Source: a virus. Taken from it: a DNA stretch of 27,648 bases. Shown here one piece after another: positions 1 through 7,624 of the stretch; the stretch's first letter is position 1, and every line of letters starts with the position of its first letter. Position numbers and translations under genes: made by a program. The stretch covers positions 1 through 27,648 of IMG/VR virus record IMGVR_UViG_3300013126_000193; one strand, written 5' to 3'. Under the pieces are notes generated by a model, which saw nothing but the letters and a program-made list of their open reading frames with translations, was not told the DNA's origin and made no database searches.

Positions 1-1
1 A

Positions 2-193
2 ATTGGCTGGGATCGCTTTGGTCGGCACGTGATTGTCAACGGAGGGTGTCTGGTGGACCCGGCAAAGTTGGCGTATGTGTCACTTGACGACAGCAAAAGC
101 GCCGCCATGAAACAAGGTTTCGTTATGCTGAGGGCGGGCGTGCCGTATATTTTCGGGCGCTCACCCATAACGGATTGGTCAAGATGGTTGTAA
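2..193 (+). CDS. C-terminal end of a possible phage metallophosphoesterase (partial)
   Basis: An open frame enters from the left edge and stops at TAA 191-193, giving the last 63 residues of a longer protein. The visible part includes GRHVIVNGGCLVDP followed by a Tyr-Val and a Lys-Gln-Gly-Phe-Val segment. This resembles the C-terminal end of calcineurin-like phosphoesterases carried by phages, where an N-G-C or N-x-G-C element follows the last metal-binding His. None of the metal-ligand motifs (DxH, GDxxD, GNHE) lie within the window, so the assignment rests on weak resemblance. The next gene starts inside its last codons (ATG 184), which fits translational coupling in one operon. It could equally be another DNA-metabolism enzyme. 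Confidence 0.4.
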   Translation: MGWDRFGRHVIVNGGCLVDPAKLAYVSLDDSKSAAMKQGFVMLRAGVPYIFGRSPITDWSRWL

Positions 194-342
194 AAGTGCT
201 ACTCGCAGAGTTAGACGGTTTACTTGCCCGGATTGAAGCGGGCGAGACAAATAAGGATGACGCAAACCTACTCAGGGCGATCATCCAGCAGATGCAAGGC
301 ACGATCAAAGCGCTAGAGGAGTTAGTCGATAATGACAGATAG
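184..342 (+). CDS. Small hypothetical protein (52 aa)
   Basis: A 52-residue frame starts at ATG 184, inside the last codons of the preceding gene, and ends at TAG 340-342, inside the start of the next gene. It is rich in Leu, Ala, Glu and Gln and is predicted to be mostly helical (for example the stretch around IIQQMQGTIKALEELV), so a short coiled-coil or oligomeric helical protein is likely. No catalytic motif, Cys pair or membrane segment is visible. I do not recognise the family. The main support is the perfect chain of short overlaps linking it to both neighbours, which is the pattern seen throughout this genome. Confidence 0.6.
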   Translation: MVVKVLLAELDGLLARIEAGETNKDDANLLRAIIQQMQGTIKALEELVDNDR

Positions 343-532
343 CAAGGCCGCAAAACCGGACATAAAAGTTATCGGGCAAGTCTACAAAGTACAGACGCTT
401 GTAGACGGTGGTATCAGGCTCACGCTTGACCTGCCCGAAACTGCCGTAGATGTCATGGGTAAACTGGCGGCGTATCAGATCAACGCAATACCTGTGCAGG
501 CGATATTCAAACCTGCCGGAGGTGACAAATGA
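332..532 (+). CDS. Small hypothetical phage protein (66 aa)
   Basis: The ATG at 332 overlaps the previous stop by 11 nt, and the TGA at 530-532 overlaps the next ATG (ATGA). The 66 residues contain an alternating hydrophobic stretch (IKVIGQVYKVQTLVDGGI then LTLDLPE), suggesting a small beta-rich fold, followed by an amphipathic helix and a second strand (IPVQAIFKP). Small proteins of this look recur next to terminase genes in phages, but I know of no assigned function. No metal-binding or membrane signals are visible. A role in DNA packaging or nucleic-acid binding is inference from position only. Confidence 0.65.
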   Translation: MTDSKAAKPDIKVIGQVYKVQTLVDGGIRLTLDLPETAVDVMGKLAAYQINAIPVQAIFKPAGGDK

Positions 533-831
533 CAGACAGAGACGCAGGCGGCAAGTTCGTCAAAGGGCACTCGAAGCCCGGCCCAGGAAGGCCAAAGCGG
601 GCGACTGAGCAGGAGTACCAAGATATCCTTTACGAGGTGATACCGCTTGAACGCTTTCGCAAAATCATCGAAGCGCAGGCCAAGCGGGCCGAACGTGGTG
701 AGATTATGGCATTTAACGCCATCGCAAACCGGATTCTGCCGATCCTTGAACGGCGGGAACATACGGGCGAAAATGGCAGCGCAATAAAAATTGAGATCAT
801 CGACAAGACCGATGAACACGATACAAATTAG
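529..831 (+). CDS. Probable small terminase subunit (DUF5681-like N-terminus)
   Basis: This 100-residue protein opens with a basic, Gly/Pro-rich segment (GGKFVKGHSKPGPGRPK, about residues 7-23), typical of DUF5681-type small proteins encoded just before large terminases. The remainder is helical (YQDILYEVIPLERFRKIIEAQAKRA), consistent with a DNA-binding or oligomerising helical core. Small terminases recognise the packaging site and load DNA onto the large subunit. The start ATG 529 overlaps the preceding stop. The 3' end overlaps the large terminase start by about 20 nt. The call rests on the basic N-terminal motif plus position; sequence alone would not prove it. Confidence 0.65.
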   Translation: MTDRDAGGKFVKGHSKPGPGRPKRATEQEYQDILYEVIPLERFRKIIEAQAKRAERGEIMAFNAIANRILPILERREHTGENGSAIKIEIIDKTDEHDTN

Positions 832-2023
832 CCTCCCAATAATGCATAATGCGCAGCGTACCATAAATAAATGTGGTACGCGTTTTGTCATTATTTGTGC
901 AGGGCGGCGGTTTGGAAAAGACATCCTGCTCGAACGCAGGGTAGCGAAGAAAGTATTAGCGGGCGGGGTGGTCGGCTTTTTTGCCCCCACTTACCGCATG
1001 ATGCAGGACAACTATCGAGACATCAAAAACCTGTTAGCGCCAGCCGTTACCAGAGCAAGCGAGAGCGACCACCGTCTCGAATTGGTGACAGGCGGCAGGG
1101 TTGAAATGTGGTCGCTTGATAATGTGGATGCTGCAAGAGGGCGCAAGTACGATCATGCCGTTATCAACGAGGCGGCTATGGTGCGCAACTTATCCGATGC
1201 CTGGAATATGGTCATCAGGCCGACACTCGCAGATCGTAAAGGGAGCGCAGACCTTGCAAGCACCCCCAGAGGATTGAACGATTATTACCGCATCTGGCAG
1301 CAGGCGTCAGACCTGAAAGATTGGTCACGCCATCACTACCGCACAGACGATAATCCATATATTGCGCCAGAGGAAATCGCCGCCATGCGTGCCAGCCTGC
1401 CCGCCAGGGTGGTCACACAGGAAATAGATGCAGAGTTTGTCGAGGATGGCGCATATTTTCAGCGCATCGCAGAGCGGGCGATAATCGCACAGCCTGACAG
1501 GCCCGATCAGCACACAGGACATTACATAGTCGGCGGGCTGGATTGGGCGCAGTCGAGCGATTACACCGTATTGACATTAGGGTGTCGAGACTGTAATCGG
1601 GTTGTGGATTGGGACAGGTTCAACAAGATTGACTATTCTTACCAGCGCCTGCGAGTGCTGGAGATGTTAGGCCGCTGGAACGTGGCTGGCATCCTGCCCG
1701 AAACGAACAGCATCGGCGCACCGAATATTGAACTACTCAGGGACAAGGTCGCCATAATTACGGGGCCGGATGGGAAACCAGGCTTCACAACCACCGCAAC
1801 CAGCAAGCCCGCCTTGATACAATCTCTCGCCAGCGGATTAGAGCATGACGGATTCGGCGTGCCAATAGAATATGCTGATGAACTGAGAAGTTATCAGGTT
1901 GAATATGGGCGATCAGGACACCCGGCCTTCGGCGCTCCCGATGGGCAGCATGACGATAGAGTAATAAGCCTCGCCCTTGCATGGTGGGCGATGACAAGCA
2001 CGACAAACTGGCTAATGAGTTAG
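812..2023 (+). CDS. terL: Large terminase subunit (ATPase/nuclease)
   Basis: Packaging motor protein of 403 residues counted from ATG 812; an in-frame TTG at 791 would add seven residues. The ATPase domain shows Walker A AGRRFGKD (residues 30-37) and a Walker B-like strand HAVINEA (115-121), where Asn replaces the usual Asp before the catalytic Glu120. A TPRG coupling element follows at 151-154. The RNase H-like nuclease domain shows acidic residues D244 (GLDWAQ), E297 (LPETN) and the D381/D382 pair (HDDRVISLALAW). The length matches compact terminases of the Terminase_6 type. It lies between the putative small subunit and the portal, the usual order. The N-terminal start choice is uncertain because no clear Shine-Dalgarno precedes either codon; coupling to the upstream gene is likely. 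Confidence 0.93.
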   Translation: MNTIQISLPIMHNAQRTINKCGTRFVIICAGRRFGKDILLERRVAKKVLAGGVVGFFAPTYRMMQDNYRDIKNLLAPAVTRASESDHRLELVTGGRVEMWSLDNVDAARGRKYDHAVINEAAMVRNLSDAWNMVIRPTLADRKGSADLASTPRGLNDYYRIWQQASDLKDWSRHHYRTDDNPYIAPEEIAAMRASLPARVVTQEIDAEFVEDGAYFQRIAERAIIAQPDRPDQHTGHYIVGGLDWAQSSDYTVLTLGCRDCNRVVDWDRFNKIDYSYQRLRVLEMLGRWNVAGILPETNSIGAPNIELLRDKVAIITGPDGKPGFTTTATSKPALIQSLASGLEHDGFGVPIEYADELRSYQVEYGRSGHPAFGAPDGQHDDRVISLALAWWAMTSTTNWLMS

Positions 2024-2040
2024 CAAGAGGACAAAACACA

Positions 2041-3579
2041 ATGGCAAAGATATTTATGACCGGCACGAAGGGAGTAAAGGGCATCGACCTTCCACAGTAC
2101 CCCGATGAAGCCTGGGATTGGATCATCGGCAAGCCCGAAGGCGACACAGCGCTTTACAATAGCGTGGCTTTTCTCTATCGGGCAATAAACCTGACCGCTG
2201 GGGCTGTGGCTGCTATTCCGTTTGCCATTGTGGATGAGGCAAGCGGCGAAGATGTAGACACCTCTGCGACCTGGAAGAACCGCCTCGGCTTCCTGCCCAA
2301 CCCGAACAAGATCATTCAACTTGTCGAGATGTCGCTCATCATGTACGGTCAGGCTTATCTATTCCGAGAGCGCAACCGAGTTCGCACACTTGGCGTGCGA
2401 TACGTCACGCCGACCAGCATTACACCCCTGTTTGATCCTGCTCTGGGTGTCAAGGGCTTCAAGCGCATGGTAAGCGGAGAAGTGCGTGACCTCGAACCCG
2501 CTGACCTGCTCTATTTCTGGGAGCCCGACCCACGTGTCGAAATCGGGCCTCCCCTCGGCTGGCGCATGACTGCCATGCTTGATGCCGCAGGGCTTTTGCG
2601 CTGGTATGACTATTTCGTGAGTGAGTTTGCCAAGCGCGGCGGCGTGCTGCCGACCATGCTCATGGTCAAGGGTATTCCAAACGTGCAGGAGCGTGAACGT
2701 GTCGAGAACTACTGGGATCGGTTTATTCGCGGCACTTTCAGGGTGGCGGGTAAAATCTTCAACGGTGACAGCATGGATGTCAAAACCGTTGGCGAAGGGC
2801 CTGGCAGCATGGGCGACACAACCCTGACCGCCGATAAGCGCTCCGATATCGCCGTAGCCGCTGGTATCCCGCTCAGCCTGCTGATGAGCAACGCCGCCAA
2901 CTATGCCACAGCACAGGCAGACCGCAAGAACTGGTATCAGAATACTGTCGTTCCTGAGTGTAACTTTATCGCTGGCACCATCAATGCACAGCTTCTGGGG
3001 CAGGTCGGTATGCGGCTTGAGTTCAGGCCCGAAACGCTGGACGAGTTCCAGGAAGAGGAAACGCAGCGGGCCGCAGCCTGGAAGACCTATGTCGATGGCG
3101 GTATGAAGCGAGACATCGCCGCTCAGGTAGTCGGCATCGAACCTCCCCCAGGTGTCGAATATGATGAGATGTTCGAGAATGACGATATTCCAGAACTTCC
3201 AGCGCCAGCCGCAACCCCAGCGCCGCAGCTGCCCGAAGAGATCGACATCGAGGACAACATCGAGGACGCCGCAGAGGAAACGCCAGGCGCTCCAACCATG
3301 AGCGCACAGGCATGGGAAGACCTTGAGACATGGCGCAGACTGGCGTTGAAGGCCATCAAGAAAGGCGGCTCACCTTCGTTTGTTTTCACCACCGCTGAAA
3401 TCCCAGCGGGCATTTACCAGACCATCGCAGGAGGCTTGCAGGCGGCGCACGACACCGAAACCGTAGCCAGGGTATTCGATGCAGTTATCTCAGGCAGGGC
3501 CAGTCAGACCGACCAGACCGCAGAGGTCAAGGCACTATTGGAGGGCATCCGCTTAGGCGTGGAGGCGCTCAATAAATGA
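2041..3579 (+). CDS. HK97-family portal protein
   Basis: This 512-residue protein resembles the HK97-type portal family (Phage_portal), which forms the dodecameric ring at the capsid vertex through which DNA is packaged. Family-like segments include LYNSVAFLYRAINLTAGAVA near the N-terminus, a middle region with LLYFWEPDP, and the helical AAGIPLSLLMSNAANYATA. ATG 2041 is preferred over the upstream in-frame ATG 1981 because an AGAGGA Shine-Dalgarno lies at 2026-2031, after the terminase stop. The region after about residue 381 is an unusual tail: a Pro/Ala linker, an acidic segment (EEIDIEDNIEDAAEE) and a helical end of about 80 residues. The 3' end overlaps the next start by ATGA. Confidence 0.9.
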   Translation: MAKIFMTGTKGVKGIDLPQYPDEAWDWIIGKPEGDTALYNSVAFLYRAINLTAGAVAAIPFAIVDEASGEDVDTSATWKNRLGFLPNPNKIIQLVEMSLIMYGQAYLFRERNRVRTLGVRYVTPTSITPLFDPALGVKGFKRMVSGEVRDLEPADLLYFWEPDPRVEIGPPLGWRMTAMLDAAGLLRWYDYFVSEFAKRGGVLPTMLMVKGIPNVQERERVENYWDRFIRGTFRVAGKIFNGDSMDVKTVGEGPGSMGDTTLTADKRSDIAVAAGIPLSLLMSNAANYATAQADRKNWYQNTVVPECNFIAGTINAQLLGQVGMRLEFRPETLDEFQEEETQRAAAWKTYVDGGMKRDIAAQVVGIEPPPGVEYDEMFENDDIPELPAPAATPAPQLPEEIDIEDNIEDAAEETPGAPTMSAQAWEDLETWRRLALKAIKKGGSPSFVFTTAEIPAGIYQTIAGGLQAAHDTETVARVFDAVISGRASQTDQTAEVKALLEGIRLGVEALNK

Positions 3580-4406
3580 CACAACTCAAAGCCGCAATTG
3601 AGAACGCTATCCTATGGTTTGAAGAGCGGAATATACCCATTGACGATGACCTGCTGACGGGTTATAAAGCCCTGGAGCGTGACAGACGGGAACCAGGGCG
3701 CAGGCGCAAGGCAGAGTTCGAGCGCAAGTTATCCGCCCTGATGAAGCGCATCTTTCGCAGGCAAGCCGGGCAGATTGAGCAGCGACTACAAACGGTGGTC
3801 AAAGCGAAACCGCCAGACTATACCGATTGGTTTGATATTGACCCAGAGGACGAGAGCGACCTTGTAATGCTATTCACCTTAGCGGCGCAGGATGGCGTCA
3901 ATCTGTTTGGAGATCAAATCGGCATCGGCTTTGACCCAACCCTGACCAACGCTGAAGCGGCTAAATGGGCACGTAAATACACCGTAAATTTTATCGAGGG
4001 CATCACCCGCACCACAGGCCAAAAGCTGGCGGAGGTTATCGCCATGTTTATCGAGACGCCCGGAATGACCATCGGCGATGTGATGAAATTGCTGCCGTTT
4101 GACGAAGAGCGGGCTTTGACTGGGGCGACCACAGAGGTTACCAGAGCATACGCCGAAGCCAACCAGATAAGCGGGCTTGAGATGGCGAAAGAATACCCTG
4201 ACCTTGAAATCACGAAGACATGGTTTACGAATAACGATGACCTTGTCTGCCCTATTTGTGGCCCGCTGAACGGCAAAGAGATCCCGGTCGAGATGGCCTG
4301 GAATGCAGACGGCGACCCAACCAGCGCAGCAGATGGGATATATACCCCGCCCGCTCACCCACGTTGTCGATGCTGGACAGACTACGGCACTCGCACAGGG
4401 AGGTAA
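3576..4406 (+). CDS. Phage head morphogenesis protein, SPP1 gp7 type
   Basis: A 276-residue protein ending in the signature of the SPP1 gp7/Mu gpF-like minor head protein family (Phage_Mu_F): a TWFTNNDDLVCPICGPLNG segment followed by PPAHPRCRCW. Residues C225, C228, H261, C264 and C266 could form a metal-binding site. The N-terminal half is charged and helical. Members of this family are minor head proteins that bind the portal and can affect DNA ejection. It follows the portal gene with an ATGA overlap, the classical arrangement. The stop TAA at 4404-4406 is part of the Shine-Dalgarno region of the next gene, which suggests translational coupling. Confidence 0.88.
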   Translation: MTQLKAAIENAILWFEERNIPIDDDLLTGYKALERDRREPGRRRKAEFERKLSALMKRIFRRQAGQIEQRLQTVVKAKPPDYTDWFDIDPEDESDLVMLFTLAAQDGVNLFGDQIGIGFDPTLTNAEAAKWARKYTVNFIEGITRTTGQKLAEVIAMFIETPGMTIGDVMKLLPFDEERALTGATTEVTRAYAEANQISGLEMAKEYPDLEITKTWFTNNDDLVCPICGPLNGKEIPVEMAWNADGDPTSAADGIYTPPAHPRCRCWTDYGTRTGR

Positions 4407-4407
4407 T

Positions 4408-4935
4408 ATGTCAGGCTTTTTCAAGATCGAAATAACCGATGCTGACAAGCTGACCGCCGCCTTGAAGCGTTTCCCAGCAGAGACGCAAAAGGCGCTTGAA
4501 CAGGCGGGGCACGACAGCGCACGCCTGATACTTGAGGTGGAAGGTTTGCGGGCATATCCGCCAGCGACTGCGGCGAACTCGCCCGGACGCGTGCGGGAGG
4601 TGATCTTCGGCACAGGCAGGCGGGCAACTTTCAGGGTTGGGTATTATGTGCGCGGAAGAGGTGCATTCGTGCCGGTCAGGGGTGGCGAATATCGCTTCCT
4701 GGCCAACTCGGAGCGCTATGGGTCGCAGTGGTACACACGCAAGATCAGCGGCGGGGTTGAGATCGGCAACCGGGCCTCGTATGCTCAGTATCTCGCAGGC
4801 GACAATCAACCTGATTTTATGGCGGCGATTGGATGGCGCAAATTGTCAGAGGTGGCGGGTGAAAAGCTGCCAGAAATCACCGAACTGTACAATGACCGGA
4901 TAGGGCAGTTGTTGGCCCGGCTGGATTTGAATTGA
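4408..4935 (+). CDS. HK97 gp10-like minor neck/tail protein
   Basis: A 175-residue protein with FFKIEITDADKLTAALKRF at its start, a helical segment with RLILEVEGLRAYPP, and a C-terminal region with YAQYLAGDNQPDFMAAIGW. This is the pattern of HK97 gp10-like proteins, where the conserved motif around the tyrosine precedes a Q/N-P-x-F element. In HK97-like phages they act at the head-tail or tail-completion interface. ATG 4408 is chosen because GGGAGG at 4398-4403 sits just upstream; an in-frame ATG at 4303 lies deep inside the previous gene and is rejected. Its place before the capsid gene, rather than among the connectors, is uncommon. The last codons overlap the -35 element of the capsid promoter. 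Confidence 0.75.
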   Translation: MSGFFKIEITDADKLTAALKRFPAETQKALEQAGHDSARLILEVEGLRAYPPATAANSPGRVREVIFGTGRRATFRVGYYVRGRGAFVPVRGGEYRFLANSERYGSQWYTRKISGGVEIGNRASYAQYLAGDNQPDFMAAIGWRKLSEVAGEKLPEITELYNDRIGQLLARLDLN

Positions 4936-4960
4936 CATCGGGCCGAATATCCTGTACAAT
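4932..4960 (+). promoter_or_regulatory. Strong sigma70-type promoter upstream of capsid gene
   Basis: TTGACA at 4932-4937, a 17-nt spacer, then TACAAT at 4955-4960: a perfect -35 hexamer, optimal spacing, and a -10 with one mismatch from TATAAT. Expected transcription start is near 4967. The -35 begins on the final codons of the gp10-like gene. It would drive the leader at 4967-5080 and then the protease-capsid gene. Confidence 0.8.
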
Positions 4961-4966
4961 GTTCAT

Positions 4967-5080
4967 TAGTTGAATATTGGCTGACAGCCGCCCTCAGGTG
5001 AGGGAGCGAAACAGCTTAGCGTGACGATACGAAACACATCGGCGCAGTTTACCCGCAAGGGAGACTGCGCCTTTTTATTT
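4967..5080 (+). ncRNA. Structured capsid-gene leader RNA or small RNA (candidate)
   Basis: The segment between the promoter and the terminator would give a transcript of about 115 nt. It can fold: GGCT(4979-4982)/AGCC(4986-4989) competes with GCTG(4980-4983)/CAGC(5012-5015), and CCCTC(4991-4995)/GAGGG(5000-5004) forms a hairpin with an AGGT loop. Mutually exclusive pairings followed by an intrinsic terminator are the arrangement of an attenuator or riboswitch. A short stable RNA made from the promoter is an alternative. I do not match it to any known riboswitch class. The role is inferred from layout alone. Confidence 0.45.
5041..5080 (+). terminator. Intrinsic (rho-independent) terminator between promoter and capsid start
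   Basis: Stem GGCGCAGTTT (5041-5050) pairs with AGACTGCGCC (5062-5071, one G-U). After one bulged A it continues as CCC/GGG, capped by a GCAA tetraloop at 5055-5058. TTTTTATTT follows directly. It lies just 10 nt before the capsid start codon and next to its Shine-Dalgarno GAGGTG (5081-5086), so it must be partly read through or regulated. Confidence 0.8.
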
Positions 5081-5089
5081 GAGGTGAAC

Positions 5090-7051
5090 ATGCCTAATAA
5101 TGTACCGGAAGACCTGAAAGACAAATACGACAGCTGCGTTCAGCAGGTAATCGAGAGCGGCGAAAGTGAAGAGGCCGCATATCCAATTTGTTATATGTCA
5201 GTTGTCGAGGGTAAGAGCCTGGCGCACGCCAAAGCTTATTATTTCGAGAGCCTGAAAATTGGCGCACGAAACAGTGGGAACGATGCAAAGCGTCTCCAGG
5301 ATATCCACGATTTAGCCGTTGAGAATGGCGCAAAGTGTCACGACACTTACCCCGCCATGATGAGCCTGGAAGATGGTCTGGTAACGTTTGGCACAGCCGT
5401 CAAGGCCCTGGATAACGGCAGGGTTGGCGGATACCTTGTCAGATTCAGCACCGACAAAGACCCAGACCTTGCAGGTGATTTTTTCACCCCTGACACCGAC
5501 TTCGGCAACCACAAAACCGCCGATGTGTATTACAACCACGGACTTGATGCAACCCTGAAGCGGCGCAAAATCGGCAAGGTAGACCTGACACCTGATGACG
5601 TTGGCATCTGGGCCGAAGCGCAACTCGAACTCAGGGACGAATACGAGAAGGCGATTTACGACATGGCAAAAGCTGGCAAGTTGGGCTGGTCCAGCGGAAC
5701 AGCCTCGCACCTGATGGAGCGCAAGTCGGTTGGCAGCGCCCAAATGATAACCCGCTGGCCTCTCGGACTTGATGCCAGCCTTACACCGACACCCGCAGAA
5801 CCCAGAAACGGGGCGGTATCAATCAAAAGTTTACTTCCGGCAGAGGTGACAGGCGTCACGCTGGAAGATGACCCACAAGCTATCAAAACCACGAATGAGG
5901 TAAATATGGAACTCTCAGAAGAAAAATTAGCATCCATGCTTGAGGCGGCTGCAACCAAAGCCGTTCAGGCTGCACAGCCTCCGATCAAATCGGCTGGCTT
6001 TGCCACTGGTGCGGCCGAGGTTGTAAGAGACGAAGCCGATCAGCCGTTCAAGTCCTTTGGTCATTACATGCAGGCAGTCGCCCGCGCCGCAAACGGCAGC
6101 GAAGATGTGCGCTTGAAACCGATGAAAGCCTCCGGTCTGAACGAAGCGACCCCTTCACAGGGTGGGTATTTGGTGTATCCTCAGTACGTCAATCAGATCG
6201 TGAACAAGATGTATGCCACTTCCGGCATCCTGAACGCCGTGCGCTGGTTTGACCTCGGCCCGAACTCCAATCGCCTGATTATTCCGGCAGTCGATGAAAC
6301 CTCCCGCGTGGATGGCTCCCGCCAGGGTGGCGTCTTATCCTACTGGATGGCCGAAGCCGCAACCAAAACCGCCAGCAAGCCCAAGTTCCGCCAGATGGAA
6401 ATCATCGCTCACAAAGAAGCGGCACTGGTTTACTCGTCCGATGAACTCCTACAGGACGCAACCGCCCTCGAAGGTTATCTCAATCAGGCTGTGGCTGATG
6501 AACTGCGCTTCCAGGCTGAGGCCGCAATCTTCCGCGGCGATGGCGTTGGCAAGCCTCTGGGATGGATCAACTCGCCCTCTCTGGTGACTATCACCCGCGA
6601 CACCGGCAGCAAAATCCTTGCCGCTGATGTAATCGGCATGTGGACACGCCTCTGGCCGTCCTGCCATGCGAATGCAGTCTGGTACATCTCGCCCGAAGCG
6701 TCTGCACAGCTTTACCAGATGTATCTGACCAGCTCTCTGGCGTTCCCCTTCTACACCATCGATCAGGCTGGCGTTACCCGCATGTTTGGCCGTCCGGTTA
6801 TCGTGACTGAGTACGCCTCGGCCCTGAACACCACCGGCGATATCATGCTGGTTGATCCCACTCAGTATTTTGCAGTCCGCAAGGGCGGCGTTGAAGCGGC
6901 ATCGAGCATCCACGTTCAATTCGTGACTGACGAAACCGCTTACCGGTTTGTCTGGCGGGTCGGCGGGCAGTCCAGCTGGTCGTCTCCTGTGACACCCTAC
7001 AAGGGCAGCTCTACCCTGTCCGACATTGTTGTTCTCTCTTCAGCTACCTAA
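5090..7051 (+). CDS. Fused prohead protease / scaffold / HK97-type major capsid protein
   Basis: A single 653-residue frame combining two head proteins. Residues 10-40 carry a phage motif with spaced cysteines (CVQQVIESGESEEAAYPIC). Residues 57-83 carry GARNSGNDAKRLQDIHDLAV. Residues 110-240 look like an HK97-family prohead protease, with candidate catalytic His150 (YYNHG) and Ser201/Ser202 (SSGTAS). Residues 272-345 are the helical scaffold-like delta region. Residues 350-653 are an HK97-fold capsid protein (GGYLVYPQYVNQIVNKM, RGDGVGKPLGW). ATG 5090 is chosen for its GAGGTG Shine-Dalgarno at 5081-5086; an in-frame GTG at 5021 lacks one and would place the terminator in coding sequence. The protease would cleave the scaffold region during maturation. 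A second start at 5906 could yield capsid protein alone. Confidence 0.9.
   Translation: MPNNVPEDLKDKYDSCVQQVIESGESEEAAYPICYMSVVEGKSLAHAKAYYFESLKIGARNSGNDAKRLQDIHDLAVENGAKCHDTYPAMMSLEDGLVTFGTAVKALDNGRVGGYLVRFSTDKDPDLAGDFFTPDTDFGNHKTADVYYNHGLDATLKRRKIGKVDLTPDDVGIWAEAQLELRDEYEKAIYDMAKAGKLGWSSGTASHLMERKSVGSAQMITRWPLGLDASLTPTPAEPRNGAVSIKSLLPAEVTGVTLEDDPQAIKTTNEVNMELSEEKLASMLEAAATKAVQAAQPPIKSAGFATGAAEVVRDEADQPFKSFGHYMQAVARAANGSEDVRLKPMKASGLNEATPSQGGYLVYPQYVNQIVNKMYATSGILNAVRWFDLGPNSNRLIIPAVDETSRVDGSRQGGVLSYWMAEAATKTASKPKFRQMEIIAHKEAALVYSSDELLQDATALEGYLNQAVADELRFQAEAAIFRGDGVGKPLGWINSPSLVTITRDTGSKILAADVIGMWTRLWPSCHANAVWYISPEASAQLYQMYLTSSLAFPFYTIDQAGVTRMFGRPVIVTEYASALNTTGDIMLVDPTQYFAVRKGGVEAASSIHVQFVTDETAYRFVWRVGGQSSWSSPVTPYKGSSTLSDIVVLSSAT
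5897..5908 (+). promoter_or_regulatory. Internal ribosome binding site and start for stand-alone major capsid protein
   Basis: GAGGT at 5897-5901 lies five nt before an in-frame ATG at 5906-5908, exactly where the scaffold/capsid part of the fusion begins (Met273, MELSEEKLASML). Initiation here would yield a 381-residue protein, close to the usual length of HK97-type capsid proteins. This would supply excess capsid subunits over protease from one mRNA. Confidence 0.6.
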
Positions 7052-7064
7052 TAGGAGGTATTAG

Positions 7065-7547
7065 ATGGCTATTCTTCACAACCTTGACGAACGTACTCAC
7101 ATCGTCCCGCTGATCGCTCCCGTTGATGCTGCCGCCAACGCAAAGACTACCGGCTGGGTTGATATGAGTAAATACAACCAGGTGCAGTTCGTGACCTTCT
7201 TTGGCCTCGCTGACACTGTCGGCACGATTGGCCTTGAGCAGTGCGCGACCGCTGACACCACCACCGCAACCGAAACCGGCCTGGGCTTTTTCTACCGCCT
7301 GTCCGGTGCGGTCGCATCGGACACAATGGGCGCCATCACGCACGTTGCCAGCACTGACACTCTCGCCACTGCCGCAACCGATGACAGCGTGATCTTCACC
7401 ATCGAACCCGATCAGCTGACCGATGGTTACAGGTTTGCCCGTCTGGTATTCACTCCCTCCGGTACTTCCGCTTCTTGTCTGGTCGGCATCCATGCTGTCC
7501 TGATGGGCGCACGCTACGCCGGCAACGTTATGGTATCTGCTACCTAA
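7065..7547 (+). CDS. Probable capsid decoration or other virion protein (160 aa)
   Basis: A 160-residue, Thr/Ala/Val-rich protein with predicted beta strands throughout (WVDMSKYNQVQFVTFFG, RFARLVFTPSG) and few charged residues, as in virion surface proteins. It starts at ATG 7065 behind a near-perfect Shine-Dalgarno (AGGAGGT, 7054-7060), so it is probably highly expressed. It sits directly after the major capsid gene, the usual site for decoration or head-stabilising proteins. I do not see a trimeric lambda gpD signature. A head-fibre or other virion role is possible. The function is inference from position and composition. Confidence 0.7.
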   Translation: MAILHNLDERTHIVPLIAPVDAAANAKTTGWVDMSKYNQVQFVTFFGLADTVGTIGLEQCATADTTTATETGLGFFYRLSGAVASDTMGAITHVASTDTLATAATDDSVIFTIEPDQLTDGYRFARLVFTPSGTSASCLVGIHAVLMGARYAGNVMVSAT

Positions 7548-7566
7548 GCGACAGTAGGTAGGTAAT

Positions 7567-7594
7567 GGGGAGGTGGGTAAATGCCCATCTCCCC
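7567..7594 (+). other. Strong hairpin after the decoration gene
   Basis: GGGGAGGTGGG (7567-7577) pairs with CCCATCTCCCC (7584-7594) through 11 bp including one G-U, with a six-nt loop. No T-tract follows, so it is not a standard terminator. It could block RNA decay, mark mRNA processing or reduce read-through from the capsid genes into weaker downstream genes. It also disfavours an in-frame start at 7565. Confidence 0.7.
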
Positions 7595-7624
7595 AAAGCT
7601 GGCCTTGTCGAGAAAGAAACTACT

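Noticed and set aside
475-990. Reverse-strand open frame across terminase genes
   Set aside because: Antisense to the small and large terminase genes, with no protein features.
3879-4613. Reverse-strand open frame of 244 codons
   Set aside because: It overlaps two well-supported + strand genes. The codon pattern and overlaps favour the + strand only.
5021-5089. GTG start upstream of the protease-capsid gene
   Set aside because: In frame but without an SD at proper distance. It would place the intrinsic terminator in coding sequence. ATG 5090 has a good SD.
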